From positions 133,771,808 through 133,835,807 of the forward strand of contig NC_044556.1 in the NCBI RefSeq assembly GCF_007565055.1: a stretch of 64,000 nucleotides of DNA, read 5' to 3'. The notes below the pieces were generated by a model. The model saw only the letters and a program-made list of their open reading frames with translations. It searched no databases and was not told the origin of the DNA. Numbering within the stretch: position 1 is the first letter of the stretch; each line of letters begins with the position of its first letter. The stretch is from Rhinopithecus roxellana. Its lineage: Eukaryota > Chordata > Mammalia > Primates > Cercopithecidae. Position numbers and translations under genes: made by a program. Positions 1-11,172 of the stretch are shown here, in pieces.

Positions 1-269
1 GAAGGAGAATATGGCTCTTAAATCCAGGCCAGACATGTTCAGCACTGGAAACAATTTCCTGCCATTCTTGGTGGTGATCGTGTCATTGGTGAGCTCCTTG
101 AAGCATAACCATAGCTTGCTCTCCTCCAGGCCTGTATGCCACTTCACTCTACATGGTCACCCTTCTCAATGCTTGGCCTGTTGCTCATGCTTCATGGCTC
201 TCAGCAGGTGGTCCACTCGGTACTGCAGGCTCTTCGATGCACACTGTTACCAGTCCTGTGGGAGCTCAT
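1..269 (-). pseudogene. TBXT (Brachyury)-like pseudogene, N-terminal part, cut by window edge
   Basis: On the minus strand an ATG at 269 begins MSS, as in Brachyury. After a frameshift the frame reads SKSLQYRVDHLL, then GLEESKLWL-FKELTN, then TKNGRK-FPVL, then MSGLDLRAIFSF at the window edge. These match in order the Brachyury N-terminus and the start of its T-box DNA-binding domain. KSLQYRVDHLL distinguishes it from the sister gene TBX19. The copy is dead: the ATG frame stops after 22 codons, the middle has in-frame stops (after QQAKH, and again in the EKGD-like stretch), and about two residues are missing before MSGLD. Intact TBXT is a mesoderm and notochord transcription factor. Whether this is a processed retrocopy or a genomic duplicate is not settled here, because the 3' part and any poly(A) lie left of position 1. 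The family call is firm; the TBXT parent is very likely. Confidence 0.85.
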
Positions 270-523
270 CCTGCCTGCCTCCCCCCACTTTTTTCTAAGC
301 CCCAACTTGCTACTTGAAAACCATCTTTACTTCTTCAAGACCTGTGAAGGTGCCTGGGTCCCTGTATAGACTGGGAGGAGGGTGAGGACAGAGATCTGGT
401 CAGGAAAGGCACTGGTGGTGAGGGGGAAGGTTATCATACTTGAACTCCTGAAAGGCATGACTAGGCCAGACCTCTTGCTCTTCTGTTTTTGCATACCTTG
501 TTTTTTGGCAGGTGTTTCCCAGG
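270..523. other. Unassigned stretch upstream of the TBXT-like pseudogene
   Basis: This is the sequence 5' of the pseudogene ATG on the minus strand. It includes a C-rich run near 281-289. It could hold a 5'-UTR remnant of the parent transcript, but I see no recognisable element in it. Confidence 0.3.
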
Positions 524-868
524 TGTATTAGTCCATTTTCACACCGCTATAAAGATACTACCTGTGACTGGGTGATTAATAAACAAAAGAGGTTTAATTG
601 ACTCATAGTTCTGCATTGCTAGAGAGGCCTCAGGAAACTTACAATCATGGTGGAAAGTGAAGGGGAAGCAAGGACCTTCTTCACATGTTGGCAGGAGAGG
701 GAGAGAGCACACAGGGGAAACTGCCACTTTTGAACTATCAGATCTCATGAGAACTCCCTCACTATCAAGAGAACAACATGGGAGAAACCACCGCCATGAT
801 CTAGTCACTTTCCACCAGGTACAGTTTGAGATGAGATTTGGGTGGGAACACAGAGTCAAACCATATCA
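524..868 (-). repeat. MaLR solo LTR (MST/THE1 type), antisense
   Basis: The + strand opens TGTATTAGTCC and ends AAACCATATCA, the inverted form of a mammalian apparent LTR-retrotransposon (ERVL-MaLR) LTR. It is 345 bp and full length for the MST class. A perfect 5-bp target duplication CCAGG lies at 519-523 and 869-873, so it is a solo LTR with no internal sequence. The short ORFs across it are chance. Confidence 0.9.
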
Positions 869-873
869 CCAGG

Positions 874-1924
874 ATCACAGAAGTAGTGGAAGTGTATGAC
901 TAGAAGGAAAAGGGCAAAAATCCCTTGCTTATCTGGGTGCCATCTTTCTCTTGGCCCTTGATGCTTTCCAGATGCGACATGCTTACCTATGTCTTCTCTC
1001 TCCTGAGCTGCACTTCTGCATCTTTGGAGGCCCCTCACTTGGGATGTCTCTGCTTTACCCTTCTTCGAATTTATCCTGAGCTCCTGCTCCTGGAGGTTGA
1101 CCCTACAACCTGTTATTGAGTCAGCCCTTTTAGGCCAGGTCACACACAATGTCTCAAGGCTGGGTTACCCTTTGCAGCATGCACTCAGATCCTGGGCAAC
1201 TTACATCGTTATGCAAAGGGTAGCCTGCTGCACATCCTCTGCACTCTACTTTTGCACGCTGGTTCCAACCAACTCTTCAGTGAGAAGCAGACCCCAAGCT
1301 CTGTGTTCATAGACACCCAGATTCCAGAGGACATGTGTCATTTTCTCTCATGAACAGTCCATGGATGCAGTTCAATGACATTCAGTCCATGGAGCCTGCA
1401 GTCGCTCCCAGCTTCAGTGAGCAGTTTTCTGGGAACCCTCCAACTCTCCCACTCACCACTGCACTTAATGAGTATGTAGGAGGTGTTGCCGGGGGTGAGG
1501 TGACAGAGAAGCACTCTAGAGAGGAGTGAAATACTACAGCCCACTCTTACTGGGTCTTTCCAACCCCCTCTTAAGATTAGTAAGGTCGAATGGGGTACAG
1601 AGGTGAGAGTCTAGGGGCCTTTAGTTATCTGCTTGGAAAGCCTTGAAGGGGAATTCATTCCATGTCCTGTTATAATTATCCAGAGAGGTCGGCTCTACAT
1701 TCAGTTGAACCTGTGGTGCTCAGTGGATTCGGCAACTGTCTTAAGCTTAGCCCTAGTTGCCATAACTCATTAAGTTTCTCATAAGATTTACTATGTTAAC
1801 AGAATGCTGGGAATGGGGTATGGGGGCGGGTGGAGGAGAAGAAGACATTCACAGTTAACACCTCTGATGACATCTCTGATAGCAAATAGATACTATTACA
1901 TGACTCTGTCCATCCAAGAGCTAA
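874..1924. other. Unassigned intergenic sequence
   Basis: There is no recognisable repeat, RNA gene or long open frame here. Short ORFs of 60-97 codons on both strands show no family resemblance and are unconvincing as exons. Confidence 0.4.
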
Positions 1925-2090
1925 ATCGTTAGTCACAGATGGAAAGTGCTGTGTGGTCTTGAGTAAGCCTCTCAGTTTTCCCATCTATAAATCTAGAGTA
2001 GCAGTGCAGACTTACTTGGCAAGGTTTTTCTCAGGATCAAAGTACCCTAAATCATGTAATTAAAATGAACATAAAGTATTTTCCAAATTT
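1925..2090 (+). repeat. MIR-like SINE relic
   Basis: The phrases GTGTGGTCTTGAGTAAG, CTCTCAGTTTTCCCATCTATAAA and ACTTACTTGGCAAGG follow MIR core order (loses-track-of-salt style 'tgtgaccttgggcaag', 'tttcctcatctgtaaa'). Divergence is high, as expected for an old mammalian SINE. The ends are approximate. Confidence 0.5.
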
Positions 2091-2507
2091 GAAGAACCAT
2101 GGAAATGAGAAAAATAATTACTAAGAGACCCAGTGAGGGGCTATGCTTGAACTGTTGGCCGTTCCTTGGGCAGTAGTAATTTCCTGGCAGGAACTGGCCT
2201 GGGAGGGCCCTTGACAGATGTTGCACAGAGCTAGTTTAAGAAGGGCTGACTGGCATGTGGTTATTATTTTATCTTTGTAAAGCTACAGTGTGAGGCCTGT
2301 GACAGCGGGAGGAGGCCATGAGGTATTCACTTGACAGCCTGCCATTGTCAACTCTAATGGGAGAGAAACTTCAGTGGCCAGAAGGGCAGCCTCAGATTGT
2401 AAGCGATTCATTTTTAGTTCAGCTGCAATAACTCCTGCTGGTGATTTAGTCCTGTGACTTAGGAACTCTCCACGTGTGCTTGAGTGAATGAATAAAAGAG
2501 AGACAGA

Positions 2508-2556
2508 GTGAGAGAGAGAGAGAGTGTGTGTGCACGTGTGCACACGTGCACACACA
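2508..2556. repeat. (GA)n/(GT)n microsatellite ending in a 32-bp perfect palindrome
   Basis: A short GA run passes into alternating purine-pyrimidine GT/CA sequence. Positions 2525-2556 form a perfect palindrome centred at 2540/2541. The strict alternation favours Z-DNA or cruciform structure in principle. Confidence 0.85.
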
Positions 2557-3033
2557 TTCATGTGAACAATTTCTGTTCACTCACTTGTGATTACCAATGG
2601 GCCACATTCTGCTTAGGTTTTGGAGGCTTGGCATTAAGGATGTTTTGCTAGGATAATTTGTTTTTTGGACAAGGAAGCTAACATAGTAAGTCATATAATT
2701 TAGTTTATGTCTTCATTGTTGCAGAGTTTGGCTGATAGCAAGGGACAGTCGAGAATAATAGTCTCATACAGACCTTAATCCCAGTTCCTAAAGTAGAATG
2801 GAATTGTGGAAATCAAGTTTTCTGGTCTAAAATAAATGTTTTGTGGCATTCTTGTAAAAGGAACGGGTTGGGAAGTCCCTGTGGAATCTTAATTTTGCCA
2901 CTACAGATTATTAAAGACCCCAGGTGAGCAAATCAACTGTGAGGAGGTGATTTTTATTGGTTGGCATTGAACAGACCACAGCATAGCTATCACCTGCATG
3001 GCCTTCCTTTGCCTTGGATAATCGCATGTCAGT
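2557..3033. other. Unassigned sequence before the first Alu
   Basis: I see no gene or recognisable repeat in this AT-leaning stretch. Confidence 0.4.
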
Positions 3034-3042
3034 GGGATGGAG

Positions 3043-3043
<1 letters not shown>

Positions 3044-3084
<41 letters not shown>

Positions 3085-3360
3085 TGAGACAGAGTCTCCC
3101 TCTCTCACCCAGGCTGGAGTGCAGTGGCATGATCTCGGCTCACTGCAACTTCCACCTCCCAGGTTCACGTGACTCTCCTGCCTCAGCCTCCTGAGTAGCT
3201 GAGATTATAGGCACGCACCACAATGCTCGGCTAATTTTTGTATTTTTAGTAGAGACAGGGTTTTGCCATGTTGGCCAGGCTGATCTCGAACTCCTGACAT
3301 CAGGTGATCCTTGGCCTCCCGAAGTGCTGGGATTACAGGTGTGAGCCACTGCACCTGGCT
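3044..3360 (-). repeat. Alu (S-type), antisense
   Basis: A roughly 40-nt poly(T) is followed by GAGACAGAGTCTC and the complete inverted dimeric Alu. The flanking target duplication GGGATGGAGG lies at 3034-3043 and 3361-3370, so this is a full-length insertion. The lysine-rich peptide across it comes from the poly(A) tail. Confidence 0.95.
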
Positions 3361-3513
3361 GGGATGGAGGATTTTAAAAGGAGCTGTATTGCCTTTTTGA
3401 AAAAAATCTAGAAAACCCCCCGCCCCTCTTTTATAATGACCCTTTTGAATGAAACTTAATTTAAAAAATTCCAGGACAAGGGATAAATTAGTCACTAGAA
3501 TGTGATTTCCATG

Positions 3514-3865
3514 TGCTATAAATATTCATATTCTCCCAAAATTCCTTTGTTCAAATCTAATTCTCAATGTGATGGCATTTGGGAGTGGGGCCTTTTGGAG
3601 GTAATTAGTTCATGAGGGCAGAACTCTCATGAATGGGATTAAAGACATTATAAAAGAGGTTCCACAGAGATCCCTTCTACCATGTGAGGTCACAGGGAGA
3701 AAGCACTGTCTGTGAACCAGAAGATGGGTTTTCACCAGACACCGAATCTACCAGAGCTTTGATCTTGGACTTTCCAGCCTCCAGAACTGTGAGAAATCAT
3801 TTCTGTTGTTTATAAGCCATTCAGTTTATAATCTTTTGTTATAGAAGCCCTACTGAACTAAGATG
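3514..3865 (+). repeat. MaLR solo LTR (MLT1/MST type), sense
   Basis: It opens TGCTATAAATATTCAT and carries GTGATGGCATTTGGGAG, TTATAAAAGAGG, ACCATGTGAGG and CAGAACTGTGAGAAAT in LTR order, ending CTAAGATG. A perfect 5-bp target duplication CCATG lies at 3509-3513 and 3866-3870. The terminal CA has become TG. Confidence 0.85.
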
Positions 3866-3975
3866 CCATGAATGTAGAGATTTTGCATATTTTATTCACT
3901 GCTATATCCCCAGGCCCTAGATATGATCTGACATATATTTAAGGTGCTTAATAAGTATTTGTTTAATGAATGAAT
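3866..3975 (+). repeat. L2 3'-end relic
   Basis: The run TTTATTCACTGCTATATCCCC, GGTGCTTAATAAGTATTTG, TTTAATGAATGAAT matches the conserved L2 LINE tail. It is diverged and its ends are approximate. Confidence 0.6.
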
Positions 3976-4970
3976 CAATCGAAAAAGGGCTATAACCTCC
4001 TATTAGAAGTGATCTCTGGGTATTGGCTCATGCTTGCCTTTTGGGATCATCTGCATGGATGTCATAAGTGCTAAAATCTTAAGCCACAAGAAATATGGAC
4101 TTGTTTCCACCACAGTGATTTTCTGTGAAATCACTACCCAAAGATTTTTCACCCTTTCCAAAAATATTTTTTGAATGAATACATGTCCTGGGTGGGGAAG
4201 TTTTTTCCTCTTATTGGGCAGACATTTATTTTCTTATTTCATTTATTATTTCATGCAGATGTCCTCTGTGTTGTTAACTTAACCCTACTACTGGGTTTTT
4301 CATTTTTTTGCATTTGAATCATACTCAAACCCACGCCAGAGAACAATGCAGTTCAGCTTTCTGATGACTATGTACAGTTTTTGCAAGGTGGTCTATCTTG
4401 TCCTTTTTAAAACTGAGGACTAATTTAGTATAAAAGATCATTTAGAGAAACTATTCCATCTATTCTAGCTTTGCCAGCATACACAGAAACACCCAATGCC
4501 ACACAATCACCGAAATGAGAATCACACACCAGGATTAAGGGAAGATGATGCTTTTGATGAGACATTAGTGAACAAATAGAATTTTAGAATCAGTGATAAT
4601 CTCTGCCTCATTATGTAATGTAAGCCCCTTGATTTGTACCTGAGGAAACCAAAGCCCTGCTGAGCACAAAGTAAGGCTGTGTGAGAACTGGAGTTAAGAC
4701 TTACGCCCTCTGACTGACAGTAAATTCTTTCCATAGTACTGTCACAGCATGCCACAGGGAACAAGTGTCTTTTTATCTTTTAATAACTATGTATCAAATA
4801 CTTAAGGCCAGAAAGAAGAGTATAGATGTTAACAGTTTTGATATTTGCACTCTACTAGCACCCGGCCACCTGAAAGAGCTTGATGGGCTGGCACCAGTGA
4901 GTCTTGGAGAGTACGTGAAGACCTGCTGCTCACAGGGTGTGAACTGGGAGTTGGAGGCAGTCTGGTGCAG
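3976..4970. other. Unassigned intergenic or intronic sequence
   Basis: There is no gene or clear repeat. Small ORFs on both strands lack splice context and family resemblance. Confidence 0.4.
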
Positions 4971-4974
4971 GTGG

Positions 4975-5205
4975 AAAGGCATTGAACTGGGGTGGAGTGA
5001 GGAAGCTTGGGTTCTGATTCTGATCGAGCCATTGCCATGCTGTATGTATTTTACCTTGTTTAGTCCTAATTACCATCCCTACTAGGTAGGTATGGGTTAT
5101 TCTTATTTTAGGAATGAGGAAACCAGGACTTAGAAAGGTTAGGAAACTTGTTTAAATTAAGGTCACACAGGCTAATAAGTGGCAGAGCTTCATTTGAACC
5201 CCAGC
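4975..5205 (+). repeat. MIR SINE
   Basis: The order TTGTTTAGTCCTAATTACC, ACTAGGTAGGTAT, GAGGAAACCAGGACTTAGAAAGG and GTCACACAGGCTAATAAGTGG is the 3' half of MIR. The stretch from about 4975 resembles the MIR 5' region more weakly. Confidence 0.65.
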
Positions 5206-5668
5206 CTATATAATACTACCCAAAAGTTACTGCCAAATTTCCCTCTCTGAGCCTCACTGAAAAGAAAATGTTCGGATGATCTCTGACTTTCCTTCCAGGT
5301 CACAAATTCTAGAGTTTTTACATTTGATCTTGGCTTTTTTTTTTAAGTGATGTTTGGCTTTGGAGATTTAGTCCACCCCTCTTTCCTCCCTCGCTGTTGG
5401 TGAACTGATTGTTATATAGATTTTCACACATCTGTCTCCCAGGAGAGTGTGCTAAGAGGACCACTGGAGACTGCAGAAGTTTGTTTCTTTTAGGTGTAAG
5501 CCTTGTTTCTCAGGGTACTGTGCTTTTACTAGCATCTTAAATAATTAGGTGACAGAGACTATTAACACTTTATTTTCACATAACACCAAATAACTAAGAA
5601 TTGCTATTATTTTTCCAATTAGCCCATGCAATCCTTAGCTCATAGATCAAACCATTATCTTCAGATTC
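5206..5668. other. Unassigned sequence
   Basis: Nothing recognisable is seen between the MIR and the MLT2-like LTR. Confidence 0.35.
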
Positions 5669-6161
5669 ATATTAGTCTCCATTACCCATAGAAACAGAAC
5701 CCAATTGAGACCTGTATCTATATCTATACCTATATCTTTCTATAACTATAAATGTAGAAAGGGAGGGAGGGAAAGATGGAGAAAGAAACTGTAAGGAATT
5801 GGCTCATGTGGTTATGGAGGCTATGTCCTAGGATCTGTAGTTGGCAAGCTGGAGACTCAGGAGAGCTGATGGTGTAGTTCTAGTCCAACTCTGAAGGCCT
5901 GAGAACCAGTAGAGCTGATAGTGCAAGTTCTAGTCTGGGGACAGGACTGAAGGCAGAAGACTAATGTTCCAGCTCAAAGACAATGAATGGATTGGATGAG
6001 GCTCACCCACACTGGGGTGGGCAATCTGCTTTACTCAGTCTGCCAATTCAAATGTTAATCTTATCTAGAAACACTCCCACAGACATACCCAGAACGATGT
6101 TAAACCAACTATCTGGATACCACATAGCCTAGCCAAGTTGACAAATAAATTAACCATTACA
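5669..6161 (-). repeat. MLT2-like ERVL LTR, antisense
   Basis: The inverted element starts near CATATTAGTC and includes CCCATAGAAACAGAACCC, GGAATTGGCTCATG, GGATTGGATGAGGCTCACCC and TCTGCTTTACTCAGTC, ending CAAGTTGACA...ATTAACCATTAC. The same family lies in the opposite orientation at 11173-11744. The MLT2 name is from memory and tentative; repeat status is secure. Confidence 0.65.
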
Positions 6162-6274
6162 ATATACTAGAACTATTATGTTTCTACGCTTCAAGAGGTG
6201 TTGAAGTGACTCAGTCAATCTAAGGGGAAAAAGGTGATATGCTATTAAAAATATAAACACAGAAAAAAACTCTG

Positions 6275-6705
6275 TTTTAGTCAGGGTAAGCTAACTGTTA
6301 TAACAAATAAACTCCAAAATCTGTACTGGCTTAATCATAAAAGAAGTTTATTTCTTGCTTGTTACAAAGTACTGATCAAGTTACCAGGTCAGCAGAGTCC
6401 CTGCTAAAAGAGGCCTCTTCCATCTCTAATCTGTAGCTTCTGAAGTCAGCCCAAATGTTGTCTTCATCTTAACCAGCTGGGAGGAGAAAAGAGCATGGAG
6501 AAGTGCCACATGAGAGGATTTTATGAGCTAGGCCAGAAATGGCCCAAGTCTTTTCTGTCACATTCTTTTGCATGGAACTCAGTCACATGGCTGCACCTAA
6601 CTGTTCAGGGGCAGCTGGAAAACGTAGTCCCTGGCTGGGCAGCCCATATCCCAGCATGTCTCTAAATTTTCAGAGAATAGCTAGCTGTCCACTATACCCT
6701 GTGTG
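6275..6705. repeat. Diverged interspersed repeat, family not assigned
   Basis: The start (CTAACTGTTATAACAAATAAACTCCAAAATCTG, then a TTAATCATAAAAGAAGTTTATTTC core) also occurs, diverged, at 37715-37830. Later text such as GTAGTCCCTGGCTGGGCAGCC is likewise echoed near 38070-38110. Two dispersed copies in the same order indicate an old repeat. I cannot name it. Confidence 0.5.
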
Positions 6706-6709
6706 AAGA

Positions 6710-6830
6710 ATCAGATCTGAATTCTGGAATTGGCTTTCTTATTAACTGGTTGGCGATCTTTTCTTATCTGTAAAATGTAAAAGCTGGTTGATATCCCAAA
6801 TATCTTCGTGCTCTGGAATTCTATGGCTCT
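6710..6830 (+). repeat. Possible MIR fragment
   Basis: GGCTTTCTTATTAACTGG and TTATCTGTAAAATGTAAAAG resemble the middle of a MIR. The match is weak. Confidence 0.35.
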
Positions 6831-7954
6831 GTTTTGTTCTTTAAAAGAAAATGTTCCATGTGAAGACAGCTAGTTCTTTGCCTGGATGCAGTGAAAGTCC
6901 TGGTTCATGCAGCAAACTTTGTCTCATGTAGGACTTAATACTGGCAAATCAGGGAACCAAGTCTGGGGGCTCTTTTGAGCCTGTACTGGATAAGTTATTA
7001 TTCATTGGGCATAGTAAGCATTGATTCATGGTTGGTAGTTCACTGTATTTGTAGGGTTCTTCTAAGTGGGGTGTGTCCCTAGCTCACATGAAGATTTTCC
7101 AGAGGGTTAGGTGTTACAGCCAGCATTTTTTAGAGGATGAGTTATCTTTAATTTTGATATGTACCTACTCCTAAACTGATCAAAGAACATCTACAATGAA
7201 AGAGTTTTGTTAGTTTTTCTTTCCCACCTCCCCATTCACAATTGGGTTTCTCTACCTTTACAAACAGAAGTCTACTGCTTACTCAGCCTGCGTCTTACAT
7301 AGTTCATTGTTACAAGTGTAGAAACCTCTAGGGCACCAAAGTGATTTTTTAAAGTATGTGTCATTTATATTCAAGATATTAAACATACTTTCTCCATCTG
7401 GCACATTAAAGAGTGTATTTATAATAAAAGTTTTGCTTTTTATGTTTAGTAATAATTTGTGAAAAGTGTATATAGTTATGTTGTTTTGATCAATTATGTA
7501 CCACTTATAATTGAGAATACAGCTCAGTAAAACATTATTTAACTTATAGCCTTATAGTGACAGAAACTTAAAAATTTTTTTATTTATATTTGATACTTTT
7601 AAATTTAAAACTATTTTGCCCTGAGAGAAAATTCTATAGCAAAGGTGAAACAGAAATACAATTTCAAGAAGCTAAAGGAATGACTGTGTACTCGGGTGAT
7701 GACTTAGATTTCGCCCTTGTGGCGGATAAACCAGTGGAGGAGACATAAACAAGTAAATTAGCAAAAGTGCAAGATAATTTTAGATCATGATAAATGCTAT
7801 GAAGAAGGTAAGCAGGAGGGTGGTCAAAGACAGCCTTTCAGAGGAAGTGGCATTTGGTGTGAGCACAGAAGAGGTCTTCTCTCCTCTTGAGCAAATACAT
7901 CCTCTCAGGTTGGGGCATGGATATGGTGGAAGGGAAGCAGAGCTTATTTCTGTT
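6831..7954. other. Mostly unassigned sequence
   Basis: This is AT-rich with no gene signal. Positions about 7690-7880 (AAATGCTATGAAGAAGG, GACAGCCTTTCAGAGGAAGTGG) look like an old mammalian interspersed-repeat remnant that I cannot name. Confidence 0.35.
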
Positions 7955-7971
7955 AAAGAGAGCTTGTTCAT

Positions 7972-8262
7972 GGCTGGGCGCGGTGGCTCACGCCTGTAAT
8001 TCCAGCACTTTGGGAGGCCGAGACAAGTGGATCACAAGGCCAGGAGATGAAGACCATCCTGGCGAATATGGTGAAACCCTGTCTCTACTAAAAATACAAA
8101 AAATTAGTCGGGCGTGATGGCGGGCGCCTGTGGTCCCAGCTACTTGGGAGGCTGAGGCAGGAGAATTGCTTGAACCTGGGAGGTGAAGGTTGCAGTGAGC
8201 CAAGTTAGCGCCACTCCACTCCATCCTGGGTGACAGAGGGAGACTCGGTCTCAAAAGAAAAA
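7972..8262 (+). repeat. Alu, sense, full length
   Basis: It starts GGCTGGGCGCGGTGGCTC and is complete through both monomers to a short A-rich tail. The target duplication AAAGAGAGCTTGTT(C/T)AT lies at about 7955-7971 and 8263-8279. ACAAAAAATTAGTCGGGCG suggests a younger S/Y-type copy. Confidence 0.93.
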
Positions 8263-8544
8263 AAAGAGAGCTTGTTTATGTGCATTTTAAATGGATGCTG
8301 ATGGACATCAAATTGCTGTGGTATTTATATTCCCACTGGATACATCTAAAGGAATGATGTAAGTTTATGATATTTAAAATATTTCAATAGTTCCATACAC
8401 TATAAATTATATAATTTGCAAATATTTAAACTTATAATGAAAATTTTTCATGTCAACCTAAAATGTATAAGTGGTAAATAGTTTATTAAAATGTTTTTGG
8501 GGATACATGAGCAAAGGACTTTCAAAACCACTGACATAGTAGCT

Positions 8545-8660
8545 TAGAATATGGGCTTTGAGTTTAGGCTGCTTAAGTTGGAATCCTGGATCCACTACTA
8601 CTGGTTGTGTGAAGAAGGGTCAGTTCTGTGAGCAACAGCATCTGAATCTGTAAAACAGTA
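8545..8660 (+). repeat. MIR fragment, truncated by an Alu
   Basis: ATGGGCTTTGAGTTTAGGCTGC, GAATCCTGGATCCACTACTA and CTGAATCTGTAAAACAGTA follow MIR order. The following Alu starts directly after it. Confidence 0.6.
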
Positions 8661-8957
8661 CTGTAATCCCAGCACTTTGGGAGTCTGAGGTGGGTGGATC
8701 ACAAGGTCAGGAGTTCAAGACCGGCCTGACCAACATTGTGAAACCCCGTCTCTACTAAAAATAAAAAAAAACTACCCGGGCATGGTGGCACATGCCTGTA
8801 ATCCCAGCTACACAGGAGGCTGAGGCAGGAGAATTGCTTGAACCCAGGAGGCGGAGGTTGCAGTAAGCCGAGATCTTACCGTTTCACTTCAGCCTGGGCA
8901 ACAGAGTAAGACTGTCTCAAACAAAGCAAAACAAAACAAAAAACAAAAACAAAAAAA
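8660..8957 (+). repeat. Alu, sense, 5'-truncated
   Basis: It begins within the Alu at CTGTAATCCCAGCACTTTGG, so about the first 30 bases are missing. It runs through the second monomer into an A-rich tail of CAAAA-type units (about 8917-8957). Confidence 0.9.
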
Positions 8958-9620
8958 GCACCTAAGAAGGAGGAAATTTGAAGTGTAAATAAGATAATGC
9001 ATGTAAAGTGCTAATCTCACAATAAGGGCTGAACAATGTTTTCTATATTAGCAACATTATAACTTTGCTCTCAACTGTATAGTGCTGATTGAACTCTATT
9101 ATCTTTCATAGGGTGGTAGAGCAGGCTGAAAGGTAAATTGTGAAATCCAGCCCTTTGCTGAACTGGAGTAGCACTTAGGGGCAAACTACAGTATTCATTT
9201 CATTCCTTCCTACTTGCCTTATGTGTTATTGATTGACATTCATTCATTCATTGATAGTCCAAGTTGAGTATATTTTGAAACACTTGCTGAGCAGGCCTGC
9301 ACCTTGATTACAGTGTGGTCTCTTCTGCTCCTTGTAGTTCACTGAAGTCATTCCAAGGAAATTACAGATTTTCCTTCTCTCTCTGTGCCCATGTATTTCT
9401 AGAGTGTAGGGAGATGCAATCTAGAGAAGAGTACTTGGTTTCTCCCTGAGGACAAGCTGATGGTACTGGCTGTGTCTCCTGAAGTCCTTGCTGAGGCTTC
9501 CTCCTTTGTTCTGCCAAGGCCTTAGGGCCTTTGTGTGACACAACTGGGGATTACGAGGAAGACGTAAATATTTGCAAAGTGTGTTCTGTAGAATGTTAAA
9601 AAAAATAGAAAAAAATTAAA
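8958..9620. other. Unassigned sequence
   Basis: No gene signal is seen. There is a short (CATT)n run near 9240-9255. Confidence 0.4.
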
Positions 9621-9930
9621 GGCCAGGTGCAGTGGCTCACGCCTGCAATCCCAGCACTTTGGGAGGCCGAGGCAGGTGGATCACCTGAGGTTAGGAGTTC
9701 GAGACCAGCCTGGCCAACATGGTGAAACCGCATTCCTATAAAAATACAAAAATTAGCTGGGCATGGTGGCGCATGCCTGTAATTGCAGCTACTAGGGGGC
9801 TGAGGCAGGAGAATTGCTTGAACCCTGGAAGCAGAGGTTGCAGTGAGCCGAGATTGTGCCACTGCACTCCAGCCTGGGCAACAGAAGGAGACTCTGTCTC
9901 AAAAAAAAAAAAAAAAAAAAGAAAAAAAAA
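9621..9930 (+). repeat. Alu (S-type), sense, full length
   Basis: It starts GGCCAGGTGCAGTGGCTC and has both monomers and a 30-nt A-rich tail. A-rich flanks obscure the target duplication. Small ORFs across it on both strands are Alu by-products. Confidence 0.93.
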
Positions 9931-10439
9931 TTGCAAAGGAAAGGGGACCTTGAGAGCAAGTTAACATGGTCTGGTGGGGTGAAAAGAAGAGAAGCTGAAT
10001 GAAGGTGGCATTAGAAGGAGAGAGGATTTAAAATTATTGAGGGAGGTATGATTAAAGAAACTGGAAGATGAAGGGAAAGGATGGTAGAAAAATTAGCCTT
10101 AAAAAAATAGAGTCTGCCAAAAGCAAAAGGAAGGATTCACTAAGATATATAGCAGAAGGAAAATTATGAAATGAAGTAAAGGAAAAATACAGCTGATGAA
10201 TCACCAGGGAGTTATAGCAAGGCCTTAAAAATCATTAATGGAAAGTTTAATGCCAGAATATTAGAGTAAAAAGATAGCTTGGAAGTACAGTTTGTCTGTG
10301 CCTGGCTCCTAAAAAACACCACAGAACAGCCAATCCTTTGCCTCTGGCACCCACACAGCATATGTGCCCTGAAGTGAAACCTTTCATACCATCCCTAAAC
10401 TCCCCAACAATCTTCAATAAAAGATGTGCAAACCAAAAA
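9931..10439. other. Unassigned purine-rich sequence
   Basis: An A/G-rich stretch with no gene signal. It may include highly diverged LINE sequence leading into the L1 that follows. Confidence 0.3.
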
Positions 10440-11172
10440 TGAAATATATAAAAAACATAATACATGATAACCAAGTAATGTTTATCCTAGGAATACAAGG
10501 TTGCTTAATATTAAAAAATTAATGAATGTAGTTCATCTTATTGTCATAATGGGACAAAAACCGTATCATAATTTCAATAAATGCAGAAAAGCCATTTGAT
10601 AAAATTAACATCCATTACATATTATCATATTATACTGTGGTAATCTTCCAGTAAACTAAGAATAGAAGGGAACCTCCTCAGTCTGATAAAAGGCTGATGA
10701 TGGCATATTTTTATGACTATACTAAAAACTACCAAATTTTACACTTTAAGTGTTTGAATTTTATGGTATGTGAATTATTAAACTGTTTTTTAAAAAGAAC
10801 TGTTGCTAACTTAGTATTAAACCTGAATGCTTTTGCCTTAAGATCAAAAAGACAAGGATGGTCACCCTCTCCACTTTTCAACATTCTATTGAAGACTCTT
10901 GCCAGGGCAGTAAGACAGGGAAGAAAAATAAGAGGCATATAGGCTAAAGAGCTACAAGTAAAACTATCTTTATTCACAGATGACATGATCAAGCATGCAG
11001 CAAATCTTCATGAATCTACCACAAACTAGTAGAACTAATAAGTGATTTTAGCAAGATTTCAGGATGCAAAGTTAATTGTATTTCTATATATTAGCAATAA
11101 ACAAATGGAAATGGAAATTTAAAAAAAGACTATTATTTGCAATAACATCTCAAAGCATGAAATACATGAGTA
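10440..11172 (+). repeat. L1 (old, L1M/L1P type) ORF2 segment, part 1
   Basis: CCAAGTAATGTTTATCCTAGG, ATTTCAATAAATGCAGAAAAG and CTCTTGCCAGGGCAGTAAGACAGGG are diverged L1 ORF2 reverse-transcriptase-region sequence in sense orientation. ORFs are broken throughout. It is interrupted at 11173 by an MLT2-like LTR and resumes at about 11745. Confidence 0.8.

Noticed and set aside
11..298. Plus-strand 95-codon frame at the left edge
   Set aside because: It is the antisense shadow of the TBXT-like pseudogene on the minus strand.
2911..3495. Lysine- or phenylalanine-rich peptides, with similar ones near 9736, 20758, 39164 and 40422
   Set aside because: They come from poly(A)/poly(T) tails, mostly of Alu elements.
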